A stretch of DNA of 64,000 nucleotides from positions 195,024,501-195,088,500 of the forward strand of contig CM057458.1 of NCBI GenBank assembly GCA_016271365.2, written 5' to 3'. Source of the DNA: Neoceratodus forsteri (Eukaryota > Chordata > Ceratodontiformes > Ceratodontidae). The notes beneath the pieces were generated by a model that saw nothing but the letters and a program-made list of their open reading frames with translations, did not search any database and was not told the origin of the DNA. A program made the translations under genes and the position numbers. Below are positions 53,983-63,548 of this stretch, in pieces (the first letter of the stretch is position 1; every line of letters starts with the position of its first letter).

Positions 53983-54277
53983 TTTGCAAACTGTGTGAGA
54001 GGCCTTTCGGCACCATACAATTCTGCTTAAAGTTGGACCAGCATAACATTCTGTGGTGATTTGCATATGCAGCCCATGATGCTTTGCATTGTGGTGGCAT
54101 GTGTGATTTTGTATTTTCTTGAAGCTTGGCTTTCCAGCCAAATGCCCTTTGGGGTAACCCTTGCCTCGGTGTTTGCGCACAGAGGTTCTTTGTCTTTTAA
54201 ATGTTTTTTTATTTTAATGGGTTCACCACAATATATCCAAGGCACACTGCCTCTAGGGTAGCTGGTCCATTCCACTG

Positions 54278-54348
54278 GGGTGTCAGACGAGGCATACTGA
54301 TGAGTCCTGGTAGGACGAAACACGTGTCTATGTCTTCTGTTGGCACCC
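54278..54348 (+). ncRNA. Type I hammerhead ribozyme, unit 3 (core intact)
   Basis: CTGATGA 54297-54303, stem II 54304-54316, GAA 54317-54319, stem III 54320-54327, predicted cleavage after C54328. Inner stem I GGCATA/TATGTC is kept. A 4-nt deletion on the 5' side of stem I (CAGACGA instead of CAAACAGACGA) removes most of the middle AACAG/CTGTT helix and changes the internal loop, which may weaken the tertiary contact with loop II. Confidence 0.88.
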
Positions 54349-54486
54349 TTTGCAAACTGTGTGAGAGGCCTTTCGGCACCATACAATTCTGCTTAAAGTT
54401 GGACCAGCATAACATTCTGTGGTGATTTGCATATGCAGCCCATGATGCTTTGCATTGTGGTGGCATGTGTGATTTTGTATTTTCTT

Positions 54487-54498
54487 TAAAGGAGCTTA
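54487..54498. other. Target-site duplication of the ribozyme array, right
   Basis: TAAAGGAGCTTA, followed by ATATGTATAC where the LINE resumes. Confidence 0.9.
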
Positions 54499-54908
54499 AT
54501 ATGTATACTCTTGAGGAAAGAAGGAGAGAGGGACATGATAGAAACTTTCAAGTACCTCAAGGAATTAACAAAGTCCAAGAGGGTAGCATCTTCCAGAAGA
54601 AGAGTGTGCAAGAACAAGGGGCACAATTTAAAGATAGAGGGGACGGCTCAGGGTAATGTGAGGAAGTATTTTTCACTGAGAGGTTGTGGATGCATGGAAC
54701 AGCCTCCCTGAGGAGGTCGTGGAGTCAAGAACAGTGGGGAACTTCAAGAATGCATGGGACAGGCATAAGGCAGTCCTAGGGGTGGGTAAGAGGAAGTAAG
54801 CTGTTGATTAACTAGGATCTGCAGCTTATCTGTTAGGTAGGAAAATGGGCAGAATAGGTGGGCCAAGCGGTCCTTATCTGCCGTCAAATTCTATGTTTCT
54901 ATGTTTCC
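54499..54908 (+). pseudogene. CR1-A C-terminal end and 3'UTR after the array
   Basis: Resumes with LNMYTLEERRR, DMIETFKYLKELTKSKRVAS, and later SLPEEVVESRTVGNFKNAWD, then the 3'UTR with AGGATCTGCAGCTTATC and a terminal TTCTATGTTTCTATGTTTCC. The reading frame matches the part before the array, so the array is a simple insertion. Confidence 0.85.
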
Positions 54909-56412
54909 ATTAGAATGTGGAGAGGAGGCTTGTCACGGGGCAGGATGGCGTGGGTAGTGTAGTGTATTGTAGGGGGTGTGGGGCACTGGTTTTCTTGAAT
55001 ACTGTTTGGGAGGCAAAGGGTGTCCAGTCTGTAGGAGCATAGGTTAGCTGAGGGCAGAACTATGGCAGCTCAGACAACAGATAGGAGCATTGGTGGAGGG
55101 AGTATATCCTAGAGGGATGAGGAGAGAGTGGGAGTGCTCACAGGGAACAGAGATAGGTCAGGGGGATGTAGTGGTGGTGCCCAGGCTGGTAGTGGGGTCA
55201 GGCTTGGGGGAAATGGAGGGGGGATTCTTTGGGTCCCTCTCCCACAGCTGGAGAAGAGGCCAAGAGAATGGGGGTAGATGTTAATAAGAGGAATGGAGAC
55301 AACAAGAAGGGAGGCTGGTGAGAGCACCCCCAGAGGTCCCAGTGTAGAACAGATTCCTCCCACTGACTGGGGGAGGATGAAGGGAAGCTCTGGAGGAAGG
55401 AGAGGGAGCATAAGCAGCTGAAGGATATGGGTATGAGGGGAAAGACCACAGAGGGAGGGAAGAAAATGGGAAAGGCATGTACAAGGGAAGTGGCAGCATG
55501 ACAGGGAAGGAGTGGGGCAAAGAGGGAGATGGCCAAGGGGGAAGGGCAGGCAGGAGGAGTAGGGATGTCTGTGGGGGTGGGCAGAAGGTCAGGACAGGGA
55601 TCAGACAGGATGTTGGAAGGGGTTGTGGGGATCTGGGGACAAGAAGGAGGGGAGGTGGGGATAGGCAAGGAGGGACAGCCAGGAAAGCATGAGGGAAGGG
55701 GACCCACAAAGCAGATGGAGCAGGGAGACTAGTGACCTTGGGAGACTCAGTAGTTAAGGGAGTGAGATAGAGAGACACAGAAACTAGGGCAAACTGCAGA
55801 AAGGTTCAGTGTATGGCAGAGATGACCACAAGGAGGGTGGGCCCACAGATAGACAAGAACACGGGAAAGGAAGGGGGGCCCTCACATCATACTGGTAATT
55901 CACCTGGGTATAAACAACTTGACCAACTGTAAGGAGTAGGGCCTTCAGGAAGTACAAGCTCATCCATAAAGATGAGGATAGAGAGGAGTACTGTACCAAG
56001 ACAAGGGAGGCAGGCAGAGCAGTTCATTTGGCCAAGAACAAGAGGGAACTGCCACTGGCAGAACAGATAAAAACTGGGGAGAAGGCTTTCTTCCAGTATA
56101 TTAGGGAGAAGAGAGATATGAAGAATGGGATAGTCAAGTTCAGAAGTGAGGGGGCAGGCAGAGGGAAGTGTAGAGAAAGCAGAAGTGCTTAACAAGTAAT
56201 TCTGTTCAGACTTCACTAAGGAGAAAAATGGTCCAGCATCTCAGGGAAGGAAGGGGGGCAATGGTGTGGGTAGGAACACAGATGGGGGACTGAAGTTGAC
56301 AGGGTGAGAAAAGTCTTAAAGGCCCTGAAGGTTGCCAGATTCCAGGACAACTTTGATAAATAGGGCCTCTTTTGGTCCTAAAAGTTATTATCCTGTCCAA
56401 AAATAAAAGTTT

Positions 56413-56485
<73 letters not shown>

Positions 56486-56930
56486 CATCCCCAGGACCAG
56501 ATGGCATACATATGAGGGTGCTGAAGGATGTGTTGGCGGGTCCCCTGGTAGACCTGTTTAACACTTCACTGGAGTCAGGGAAAGTACCCCTGGACTGTAG
56601 GACAGCACATGTAGTGCCAATACAGAAAAGCAGGTCAAGGGACAACCCTGGTAGCTACTGATAGGTCCGACCTTGATAGTTGGGAATCTCTTGGAGACTA
56701 TACTAAAAGAAATACTGGTAAGCTTTCTGGAAGAAAATGGGATCCTGGATGAAAAACAGTATGGGTTTGTCTCCTAGTGGTCCTGCCAGTCTAACTTAAT
56801 TGATTTCTTTGACAGGGTAACCAGGATAGTGAATAGGGGCCAAGCGGTTGATATCCACTATCCACTCTGAGGGTCTCTTCAACCTTAGTGGGAACAGGAC
56901 CACTATGATGTACTGCCTTAAACTGGTGGG
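54909..56930 (+). mobile_element. CR1-clade LINE of another subfamily (CR1-B), internally deleted
   Basis: Purine-rich 5' part (55090-55730), then ORF1 esterase traces: VTLGDSVVKGV near 55735 (GDS block) and ILVIHLGINNLTN near 55897 (equivalent to HLGTNDL). Directly after, at about 55945, comes the endonuclease-RT linker (FRKYKLIHKDEDREEY, FFQYIREKRDMKNGIVKF). The ORF1 end and the whole endonuclease, more than 1 kb, are therefore missing. RT traces (GPDGIHMRVLKDVL, VPLDCRTAHVVPIQKS) follow the microsatellite and stop near 56930. Confidence 0.75.
56412..56483. repeat. (TATC)n microsatellite
   Basis: About eighteen TATC units, ending ATCCATCC. It lies inside the CR1-B linker-RT junction. Confidence 0.97.
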
Positions 56931-56954
56931 GGAAAGATTCAGAAGGGAAATGAG

Positions 56955-58140
56955 GAGGCACTTTTTCACCGAGAGGATGGTTTGGTCAATGGTTCCTTTC
57001 CTTCCTCATGGAAATGTGCTAGAATAGTGCCAATTCCTAAGTGCTCATGTGCGGAGTGTCTGGATGACTTTAGACCTATCTCTATCCTTAATCCATTAAG
57101 CAAATTACTAGAAGCAATTGCCTCGGTCCAAATCAGTTGCTATCTTGAGAAGTATAATGTTCTGTGTGCTGATTGCTGAACAACATGGTTTCCATAGAAA
57201 CCATGGGACTGAAACAGCTTTAGTCAGATTCACGGACACTGCTCTCAGCGGGTTTGATGATGCTCTCCTGCTTGGGGCAGTCTTTGTGGACCTGACCAAA
57301 GCATTTGATCTTATTAATCATTCCTTGTTAATATCCAAATTGCGTGAACTTGGTTTTTCTGAGACTGTAGTTTTATGGATTCAGAATTATCTGTCAAATA
57401 GATCTCAATAGATTACTATTGGCTCTTCTTCCTCTAATATTTTTCCTATTGCATCTGGGGTCCTGCAAGGATCCACGCTTGGCCCCTTATTGTTCTCCTT
57501 TTCATTAATAAGTTACCGTCCCTTTGTAGATCTTGTAAATGTCTACTTTATGCAGACAATCTTATTTAGTATTCTCAATCGTCTAGCATTCTCAAAGTGA
57601 CACCCTGTTACAGTCTGAATTTATTGACATTTGTAAATGGTTTAAGGATAATCATTTGATCTTTAACCTTAAAAAGACCAAATAAATGTTATTTTGTTCC
57701 TCTAGTATTAAAAAAGATAATCTTATTCTTGATATTCAGAATGATGAAGGTTAATTGATCGAACAAGTTTTTGGTTTCAAATATTTAGGTGTCCAACTAG
57801 ATCCTTGCCTGACTCTTCATACTCAGGTAAAGTCAGTTTGCAGAACTGTTAACCAAAAACTGGGTTTACTATATAAATTGAAAACAAATGTTTTTCCCTC
57901 GAAACTAGGTGTGCAATAGCCAAAGGCATTCTTTTACCTCACTTTAATTACGCTGGCGGCTTGTATCATTGATTGTCGTTTAAGGAACTGAATGGCCTAA
58001 CTGTGATGTATAATAATATCTGTCGATTTATTTTAGATCTTCCTTTACCTTTTTTGTGTGTTTGTGTAGTTTTCATGCAAGGGCAACATTTGGTACAGAT
58101 TCTTTGATGGAACCAGAATTTTTTTTTTCTAGATAGATGT
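56955..58140 (+). mobile_element. LINE RT fragment, L2/Rex1-like
   Basis: A different, AT-richer LINE: FPSSWKCARIVPIPKC, FRPISILNPLSKLLE, EQHGFHRNHGTETALVRF, VFVDLTKAFDLINHSLL, WIQNYLSNRSQ, ASGVLQGSTLGPLLF, a catalytic box reading YADN (near 57555), and FGFKYLGVQLDPCLTLHTQV. Frames are broken repeatedly. YADD has become YADN. Without endonuclease or 3' tail the clade stays uncertain. Confidence 0.75.
57118..57411 (+). pseudogene. RT palm segment of the L2/Rex1-like LINE
   Basis: Longest intact frame: it crosses the end of the fingers into EQHGFHRNHGTETALVRFTD, GAVFVDLTKAFDLINHSLLI and a WIQNYLSNRSQ end. The frame stops at TAG right after SNRSQ (57408), where the copy continues ITIGSSSSNIFPIASGV. 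Confidence 0.75.
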
Positions 58141-58774
58141 GTAACCAAGTGTCGGTTTTAAGTTTCTTGTTATTATTTAGCGCCCGGTGCCTCCATTTTT
58201 ATAACCCATTACCTGATGAGCCTGGGTTTGGGGAGAAAACATTTGCTTGGCATCAGGACTAGGTTTGTACTTCTGGATAGGGGCACCCAAGTAACTCCAG
58301 ACACAGGAAGCAAGAACTGTGAATGTCCAAACGAGAAGTGGGATTCTAAAGTGGGGCTTTTATTCACTTGCACACAGGAATACAAAGCAGGGTGGACCCC
58401 CGCGGGGCTGCACTCACTGGTTGTACAGAAATATAGAGGTCAGAACGCATCTTCTTCATCATCATAACAAATTTTACCCTCAGGTTCTGAATACACTGGG
58501 TTCTCAGCCTGCACTGAACTCTCTGTTTGTACAATGCTATCTCGAAATGTATGTCACATTTAACAATCTACTGTCTCTGGTAATTGGTGTCCTGACTTGC
58601 AACGTTCCTTAAGTGACTATGTCCATCCCTGTAGACCCCCACTGATTAGATGCATCTCAAGTCATACACATAATTTAAGTACTGTACTTGGCTGTCCTTT
58701 CCTGATCCACAGTAGCAGATACTTAACACAACAGTCTCGGTGAAAACATAGGCTCTCTGGCAGAGCAGACTCAC
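58141..58774. other. No gene seen
   Basis: Unassigned. ACCTGATGAGCCTGG near 58210 superficially resembles a hammerhead core but lacks stem II and GAA in register. Confidence 0.5.
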
Positions 58775-58925
58775 CATTTATTTATTTATTTATTTATTTA
58801 TGACTTTGATAACCAGGTGAGTGCACTGATCCCAGGGACCGTTTTCAGGCACGACCCGGTGCCATAACACATAGCACAGGGTGACAGTGTAGTACAAGGT
58901 AACAGTAATACACATGAAACAGATT
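58775..58925 (-). repeat. L2-like 3' tail with (TTTA)n
   Basis: A TTTA run (58778-58801) is followed by ACCAGGTGAGTGCACTGATC and CAGGCACGACCCGG, matching 4110-4155. It marks the 3' end of a minus-strand LINE or SINE. Confidence 0.6.
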
Positions 58926-59559
58926 TGATACAAGCAACAATAGTAGACACAATATACAGGTTCGCAGGTGCCCACAGGTTTTTTTTTCTCTCAGGAACAA
59001 AACCATATTTCTGGTGCCTCAGCACAAATCTTCTCTCATGCAGCTTTTCTTCCTCCAGCAAGGCCAGGGGATTGCCCCTGAAAAGCTGGTCTTGTTCCCC
59101 CCATCCCTCTCAGGGATGGGGCACTGGAACAACAGGGGAACGGTCTCAACCACTTCAACAGGTAACTCTTCTGTGTCCTTATCTAGGGCGAGAACACACA
59201 CCCTCTTCTTTTGGTAGCTCTGTACTGAGCTGGGGGCTCTGAGGGACTGCTAACTGCAGTGCACCTCCTCCCTCCACTGAGTCTCCCACTAGACTATTTT
59301 AGACTGACTTTGAAAACCCCAGTGTTCTAACCTAATTCCCAGCTGCAACATTCCACTGTGGCTTATGCTGCTGCGAGAATTCTATATGATGTCATCCCTC
59401 CAGCTCAGCTGAAACTGAGGACAGAGTGAGACAGTGTGAAACCCATTTAGCTGGTGTCTCACAAGCTGCCTTTCCCTGCCTGCCACTAGATCTAAGTGGG
59501 ATTCTAGAAATCCCAGGAGACAGGGGGTTACAGTTGTTAATGCTTTTTTTTGTAGTTTT
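58926..59559. other. No gene seen
   Basis: Several short open frames on both strands without domain similarity. Confidence 0.45.
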
Positions 59560-59895
59560 TTCCTCCCATTCCCATCCTGTGGCCCCAGCACATAGCCGCG
59601 GGTACGTGTGGAGGCACACATGCACACCATGGTGCTAGCTCAGCCCCTTCTGCCCACCCATAATAATGTCACTCCCTCCCACCTACTCTACCCACTGGAC
59701 CTCTACCCAGTGGGAGCAGAACTATGGGGGGCCACAACCAACCCCCGACTTGCTCAACCCTGCTTCCTCCCTCACCCCCTCGCGTGCTGGTACCCTGATG
59801 ACCCAAGGTCATTCCCGAACCCAGGTTGCTGGCATAGCACATGGTGTGGTGTCCAGCCCCTCAAGATTCAGCACCACCGGGCTGGTTCATGGAAC
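59560..59895 (-). repeat. tRNA-type SINE (family S1), copy 6
   Basis: The reverse complement of 59800-59895 gives AGCCCGGTGGTGCTGAATCT, then GAGGGGCTGGACACCACACC and CAACCTGGGTTCGGGAATGA with a consensus-like B box. Homology continues toward 59560. Confidence 0.6.
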
Positions 59896-60299
59896 CAGAA
59901 ATTTAAGTTTTTGGCTAAGTCAGTGCATGTCTTTCAAACTCTGAGCACAAGCTGATGATGTAATAGAAATGTGTTCAGAGAACTGACTCATTGCAGTGAC
60001 CTAGTCCAGTGGTTCTCAAACAGTGAGGCCAGCCTCCAAAGGGAGGCCCAAAATTGTTCCAGGGGAGACCCAGTCATGTCTTGTTTTTTTTGCATACCTT
60101 CCCCCCCAACCACCATCTCTTAAATGCCAGAGTTCTCTGATTAATCTTGCACTGCCTAGAGAGATGCTGTCCATAGGTCAAGCAAGGGAGGAGGAGGAGG
60201 AGCATATTGTGTAGATACTAGTTACAGAAATCTTACAGTAACTTTCCTGTTGGTACCAGCTTTAGTCACTGCTAATGCTGATTGGGGGTTTCTTTCTAT
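59896..60299. other. No gene; possible single hAT/Charlie end
   Basis: CAGTGGTTCTCAAAC at 60007-60021 equals a typical Charlie-type hAT terminal repeat, but I find no partner end. Part of the stretch near 60220-60300 resembles the ~102-bp tandem unit at 61384-61690. Confidence 0.4.
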
Positions 60300-60610
60300 T
60301 ACAGTTGAAGCCATTTAAAGGGGTGACTTGGTGGCACTAACATTGTCCCCTATAAGCTGGTGTCCCGATAAACAGAGGTGGAGTTTTCTGCAATTCCAAT
60401 TACATATCAGTCAGTGGCGGTACATAAAACATGCAGTCCAAACAAACAAACACAAAATGGAGACACAGCAGCATGTATAATGATTAAAGCTCTTTTTTGA
60501 TACAATGCTGTTTGTCTCAAATGAAAACATTAATCACGTTAAAAATATACAGTATTTTTTTAAAAAGTGCACTTATCTGTATAAATTGAAAGGTAAACGC
60601 CATCCACCTA

Positions 60611-60800
60611 AGCTCCTTCAGATGGAAAAATCTGTGATTTTCTTTTGTTTCGACTCACTATACATTCTTATTATCTCCCCCTCAAGCTCAAATAAATGAT
60701 TCCTCTAAGCTCCTACAGACGAAAAAATCTGTGATTTTCTTTTGTTTTGATTTGCTGTCCATTCTTTTTATTATCTCCCCCTCGAGCTTGAACAAATTCT
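60611..60800. repeat. ~110-bp tandem duplication within the Tigger copy
   Basis: AAAAATCTGTGATTTTCTTT occurs at about 60627 and 60723, followed in both by a Gly/Ser-codon-poor stretch and ATTATCTCCCCCTC. The copy nearer the transposase contains the KKITDFF end; the other is its duplicate. Confidence 0.8.
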
Positions 60801-61060
60801 TCCAAGTCCTGGATCTGCCCGTTCTGGAGACACCAGTCTTGTAGTGCCTGCTGTGTTCCATGGCTTCCCAGTTCAATGATGCTGCTGGTTCTTAGTCTCC
60901 ATCCGAGTCTTCAGGCCTGACCCCAGACTCTCCTACCAAATCATAGATTGACTTGACTGTCAGCTCTCCCTCTGTCGGCTCTTGCACAGCAACGTCAGTG
61001 AACAGTTGGTACGCCTCAGAGAAATCTACAGGTATTGGGGGGGGTTCATGGTTAGCAGCT
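60688..61060 (-). pseudogene. Tigger-like transposase C-terminus
   Basis: Minus-strand reading: PIPVDFSEAYQLFTDVAVQE, EGELTVKSIYDLVGES, then NWEAMEHSRHYKTGVSRTGR, and KMD/RMDSKSKQKKITDFF at the end. Acidic tail and KITDFF-type ending are features of Tigger/CENP-B-like transposases. The DDE catalytic core is absent. One stop separates the two halves near 60880. Confidence 0.65.
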
Positions 61061-61383
61061 GCTGCTCCTCCCTGTTCTACCTGCCAAAACAGCAGCTGGA
61101 CTGAAAATGAATTAAGGGATTACTAAGAATTGCCATCTTATTGAAGAAGAGTAGTCAGTCTGTTAAAACCTGAAGATGTGCTAACGAGCGCTAATGGGCA
61201 ATGATGAGCAGCAGCTGAACCAAATTGTTCCCTTTAACGGGAGACACCGTCCCCATTAAAGGAAGTTCATATGCTTGATTAGCTAGCCACTTAATCGGTG
61301 ACTCAGAGGACGTCCCCTTTAAGTGAACATCCCCTTTAAGCGCGTCCCGATTAATTGGCTTACACTGTATCTTGATGCAACAG

Positions 61384-61690
61384 TCTGTTCAAGAGTATTT
61401 CTGTTGGTATCTACTTAGTTACTGTTTAGCTAAGTAGGGCCTGTTTAGCAAAGTGAGGACATTAATCTGTTATCATGATGAGATGCCTGTTCAAGAAAAA
61501 TTCTGTTAGAAACTGTTTTAGTCACTGTTCTAGCTAGTTAGGGGCTGTATAGCAAATTGGGGGCTTTATTCAGTTATCACCCCTGCCTGTTCAAGGAAAA
61601 TTCCATTAGTAACTGTTTTACTTGCTGATTTAGATTATTTAGGGGCCATTTAGCAAATTGGAGGCTTTACTCAGTTATCACCCCTAACTA
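61384..61690. repeat. ~102-bp tandem repeat, three units
   Basis: CTGTTCAAG begins units at about 61384, 61487 and 61587. Shared parts are TAGCAAATTGGGGGCTTTA and TCAGTTATCACCCCT. Similar sequence occurs left of the Tigger copy, which therefore seems to have inserted into this repeat. Confidence 0.75.
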
Positions 61691-61874
61691 GGCTAGTACT
61701 GCTAAATGATTATTGGGGGTTACACTGATAGGGATTAATATGGTTGAGGCCTGTTAAAAGATTAGGATTATTATTACCTGTTTATGTGCTGTTTTTGCAG
61801 TCACAAATCACCAAATTGAACTGGGTATGTGGTAGGGCAGAAGAAATTATATGAAAGGGGGTATTTCTCCAGAT
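61691..61874. other. No gene; short spacer
   Basis: Unassigned. Confidence 0.4.
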
Positions 61875-62600
61875 TTTAGATGATATGGGGTACTTGGGGC
61901 AGTAGAGGGACAATGGGGGAGAGGTGGCAGGGGAAGAAACTGAGTTGGTGGGAGGGGCAGACAAGAAGAGACAGAGTGGTAGTCTGCAATGGATGTGGGG
62001 CAGCTGTGTTTTTAAACTCAATGTGGAAGCTGGGTGGGTGTCAGATATGCAGGCAGCTGGACCAGCTACGACAGGAAATCACCTGGCTGAGGTAGGAAGT
62101 AGAGGAAAAAGAGGGGCCAGAACAGGGTTGGGGCGAGGGAGCAGTGGGGGCATAAATCAGATTGGAGGGTGTGGAGCCACTGAAGGAAGGGGCGAAGCGG
62201 TGGGGAGCATTAGAATGGAAGCAATGGAGATGCACAATGGAAGCGAGGACAGGGCACCCAGAGGCAGGAAACAAGAATGGAGGGAGGTTAAGGAAACTGG
62301 TGAGGAAAGGGCAGTCGCAAAGGGGGGGAGGAGCTTGGGGTGTGCACAAGAGTAGGAATGGAAAGAGGGACCAGAGAGTCAAGTAGATTCACAGCACTGG
62401 AAGAAGGAGCAGCAGAGGCACACAGCGAGGTGAGAATGGGAGCTCTGGGAGCCCAGGCAGGTAGCAGGAGTTCAGTAGGAGAAGAGCAGGCTGGGGAGGA
62501 CCTAAGCAAGTGATAAAAGAACTTTGGGAGCCCAGGCAGGAGACAGGGGTGGATAGGAATAGAGAAGGCTAGGGGGACCCAGTCAGGTAATAGGGAATCA
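61875..62600 (+). pseudogene. CR1-group ORF1 fragment (zinc head)
   Basis: VVVCNGCGAAVFLNSMWKLG and GCQICRQLDQLRQEITWLR from about 61975 reproduce the CxxC...CxxC plus coiled-coil start of CR1-A ORF1. A long G/A-rich low-complexity stretch follows with no GDS or GTND block. It is the 5' part of a LINE from a third subfamily. Confidence 0.65.
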
Positions 62601-62609
62601 AATGGAGAG

Positions 62610-63548
62610 GTGCAGGAGGGAGTTAAGTGGGAGGGTAGTGAGGAAGATGGTCTGAAATCTATGCCAGCTATGTCAAGCACAGGAAGGAGGTCAAGAGAAA
62701 AGGAGGGGGAGAACAGGTGGGGCATAAAATCTCTCAAAGGTAAAACTTGCTTAGGACCTGATGCCATTTCTGGGCATTTATTATATCTACTGTCCACTTG
62801 CTTATTGACCCCCTTAAAATTACTGTTTGATACCTGTCTAATCAGTGGTTTTGTCCCTAAACAGTGGAAATGTGCAAATGTTATTCCCATTTATAAAAAA
62901 GACCTCAAATCTGATTGCTCCAACTATCAACTAATTAGTCTTACTTCGCCAATTTGTAAACTGTTGGAGAGTTTGATTAAAGATATATTGAGTCCCTTCC
63001 TGAAAAATGCAGATTTAGAACAACATGGTTTTAGAAAGGGTAGAGGTTGTCACTCTAATTTGATGTGTTTTTATGAGAATATTAGTTCCCTTACTGATCA
63101 TCGCATACCATGTGATGTCATCTTTTTGGATTTCAGCAGGGCATTCAATGTCATGCCACATTGGGCCCTTGAAGTAAAATTACATAACTTAAAAATGAAT
63201 CAATATATTATCACATGGATTAAAAATTGGTTAACTGATTGCTCACAACGGGTGAGCATTAACAGATGTTTATCCGATATTGGATATGTAACCAGTGGGG
63301 TTCCTCAGGGGTCTGTACTCTGTCTATGTTTATTTCAAACCTTTGTATCTGATGCTACATCTTATTGTTTGTCATCTGCTGTTAAGTACGTGGATGACAT
63401 TAAGATTGGAGGACCTTGCTTTAGTTTTGATGAATGTAATATTATACAGCAGGACTTAAATCATATAAATGATTGGGTTACTCACTGGGGAATGAAGCTG
63501 AATTACTCTAAATGTAAAGTAATGCACATGGGTATTATTCTAACCTAG
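62610..63548 (+). pseudogene. LINE reverse transcriptase with 312-codon open frame
   Basis: The longest clean RT frame besides the 52.5-kb copy. Blocks: CLGPDAISGHLLYLLSTCL, FVPKQWKCANVIPIYKKDLK, YQLISLTSPICKLLESLI, EQHGFRKGRGCHSNLMCF, VIFLDFSRAFNVMPHWAL, WIKNWLTDCSQRVSINRCLS, VTSGVPQGSVL. The catalytic box reads KYVDDIKIG at about 63388, a YVDD variant with both aspartates. LNYSKCKVMHMG follows. The first ~40 codons are ORF1-like filler; the frame ends at TAG 63546. Missing endonuclease makes it non-autonomous. Confidence 0.85.

Larger units (their letters stand above)
53321..54486 (+). mobile_element. Hammerhead-ribozyme tandem element (animal retrozyme-like)
   Basis: Three full units and a 62-bp partial fourth, starting at octamers 53327, 53696, 54059 and 54425 (periods 369, 363, 366). 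Each full unit has, in order, an octamer plus SPH-like site, ~150 bp including GGGTAACCCTTGCC and a GTTCACCACAATATATCC block, and a type I hammerhead. The array interrupts a CR1-A copy and is bounded by a 12-bp direct repeat. This combination matches animal retrozymes and caudate-amphibian satellite 2, families known to give self-cleaved circular RNAs. No protein is encoded. AGGAG at 53321-53325 is not part of the unit and looks like filler. A chance tandem duplication is ruled out by the duplicated target and the empty sites. Confidence 0.9.
49740..54908 (+). mobile_element. CR1-A LINE, most complete copy, carrying a hammerhead array
   Basis: Order: 5' monomers (48811-49739), ORF1 (49770-50410), non-coding inter-ORF to about 50860, endonuclease (50860-51600), linker, RT (52110-53060), C-terminus to 53320, an insertion of a ribozyme repeat array (53321-54486), then the end of the C-terminal domain and tail (54487-54908, ending CTATGTTTCTATGTTTCC). 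A few stops and frameshifts only; it is the youngest-looking copy here. Confidence 0.93.
60302..61367 (-). mobile_element. Tigger/pogo-like DNA transposon, 1066 bp
   Basis: The left end CAGTTGAAGCCATTTAAAGG and the right end, on the complement CAGTGTAAGCCAATTAATCG, are matching TIRs beginning CAGT. TA flanks both (60300-60301, 61368-61369), as required for pogo/Tigger elements. Several subterminal repeats of CCCCTTTAA/TTAAAGGGG occur. It keeps only the C-terminal part of the transposase (minus, about 61060-60690), so it is an internally deleted copy. Confidence 0.8.

Noticed and set aside
58205..58250. CTGATGAGCC...GAAAAC as another hammerhead
   Set aside because: No complementary stem II arms in register and no stem I pairing.
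60007..60021. Charlie-type hAT element starting CAGTGGTTCTCAAAC
   Set aside because: Only one end is present, with no inverted partner or 8-bp duplication within reach.
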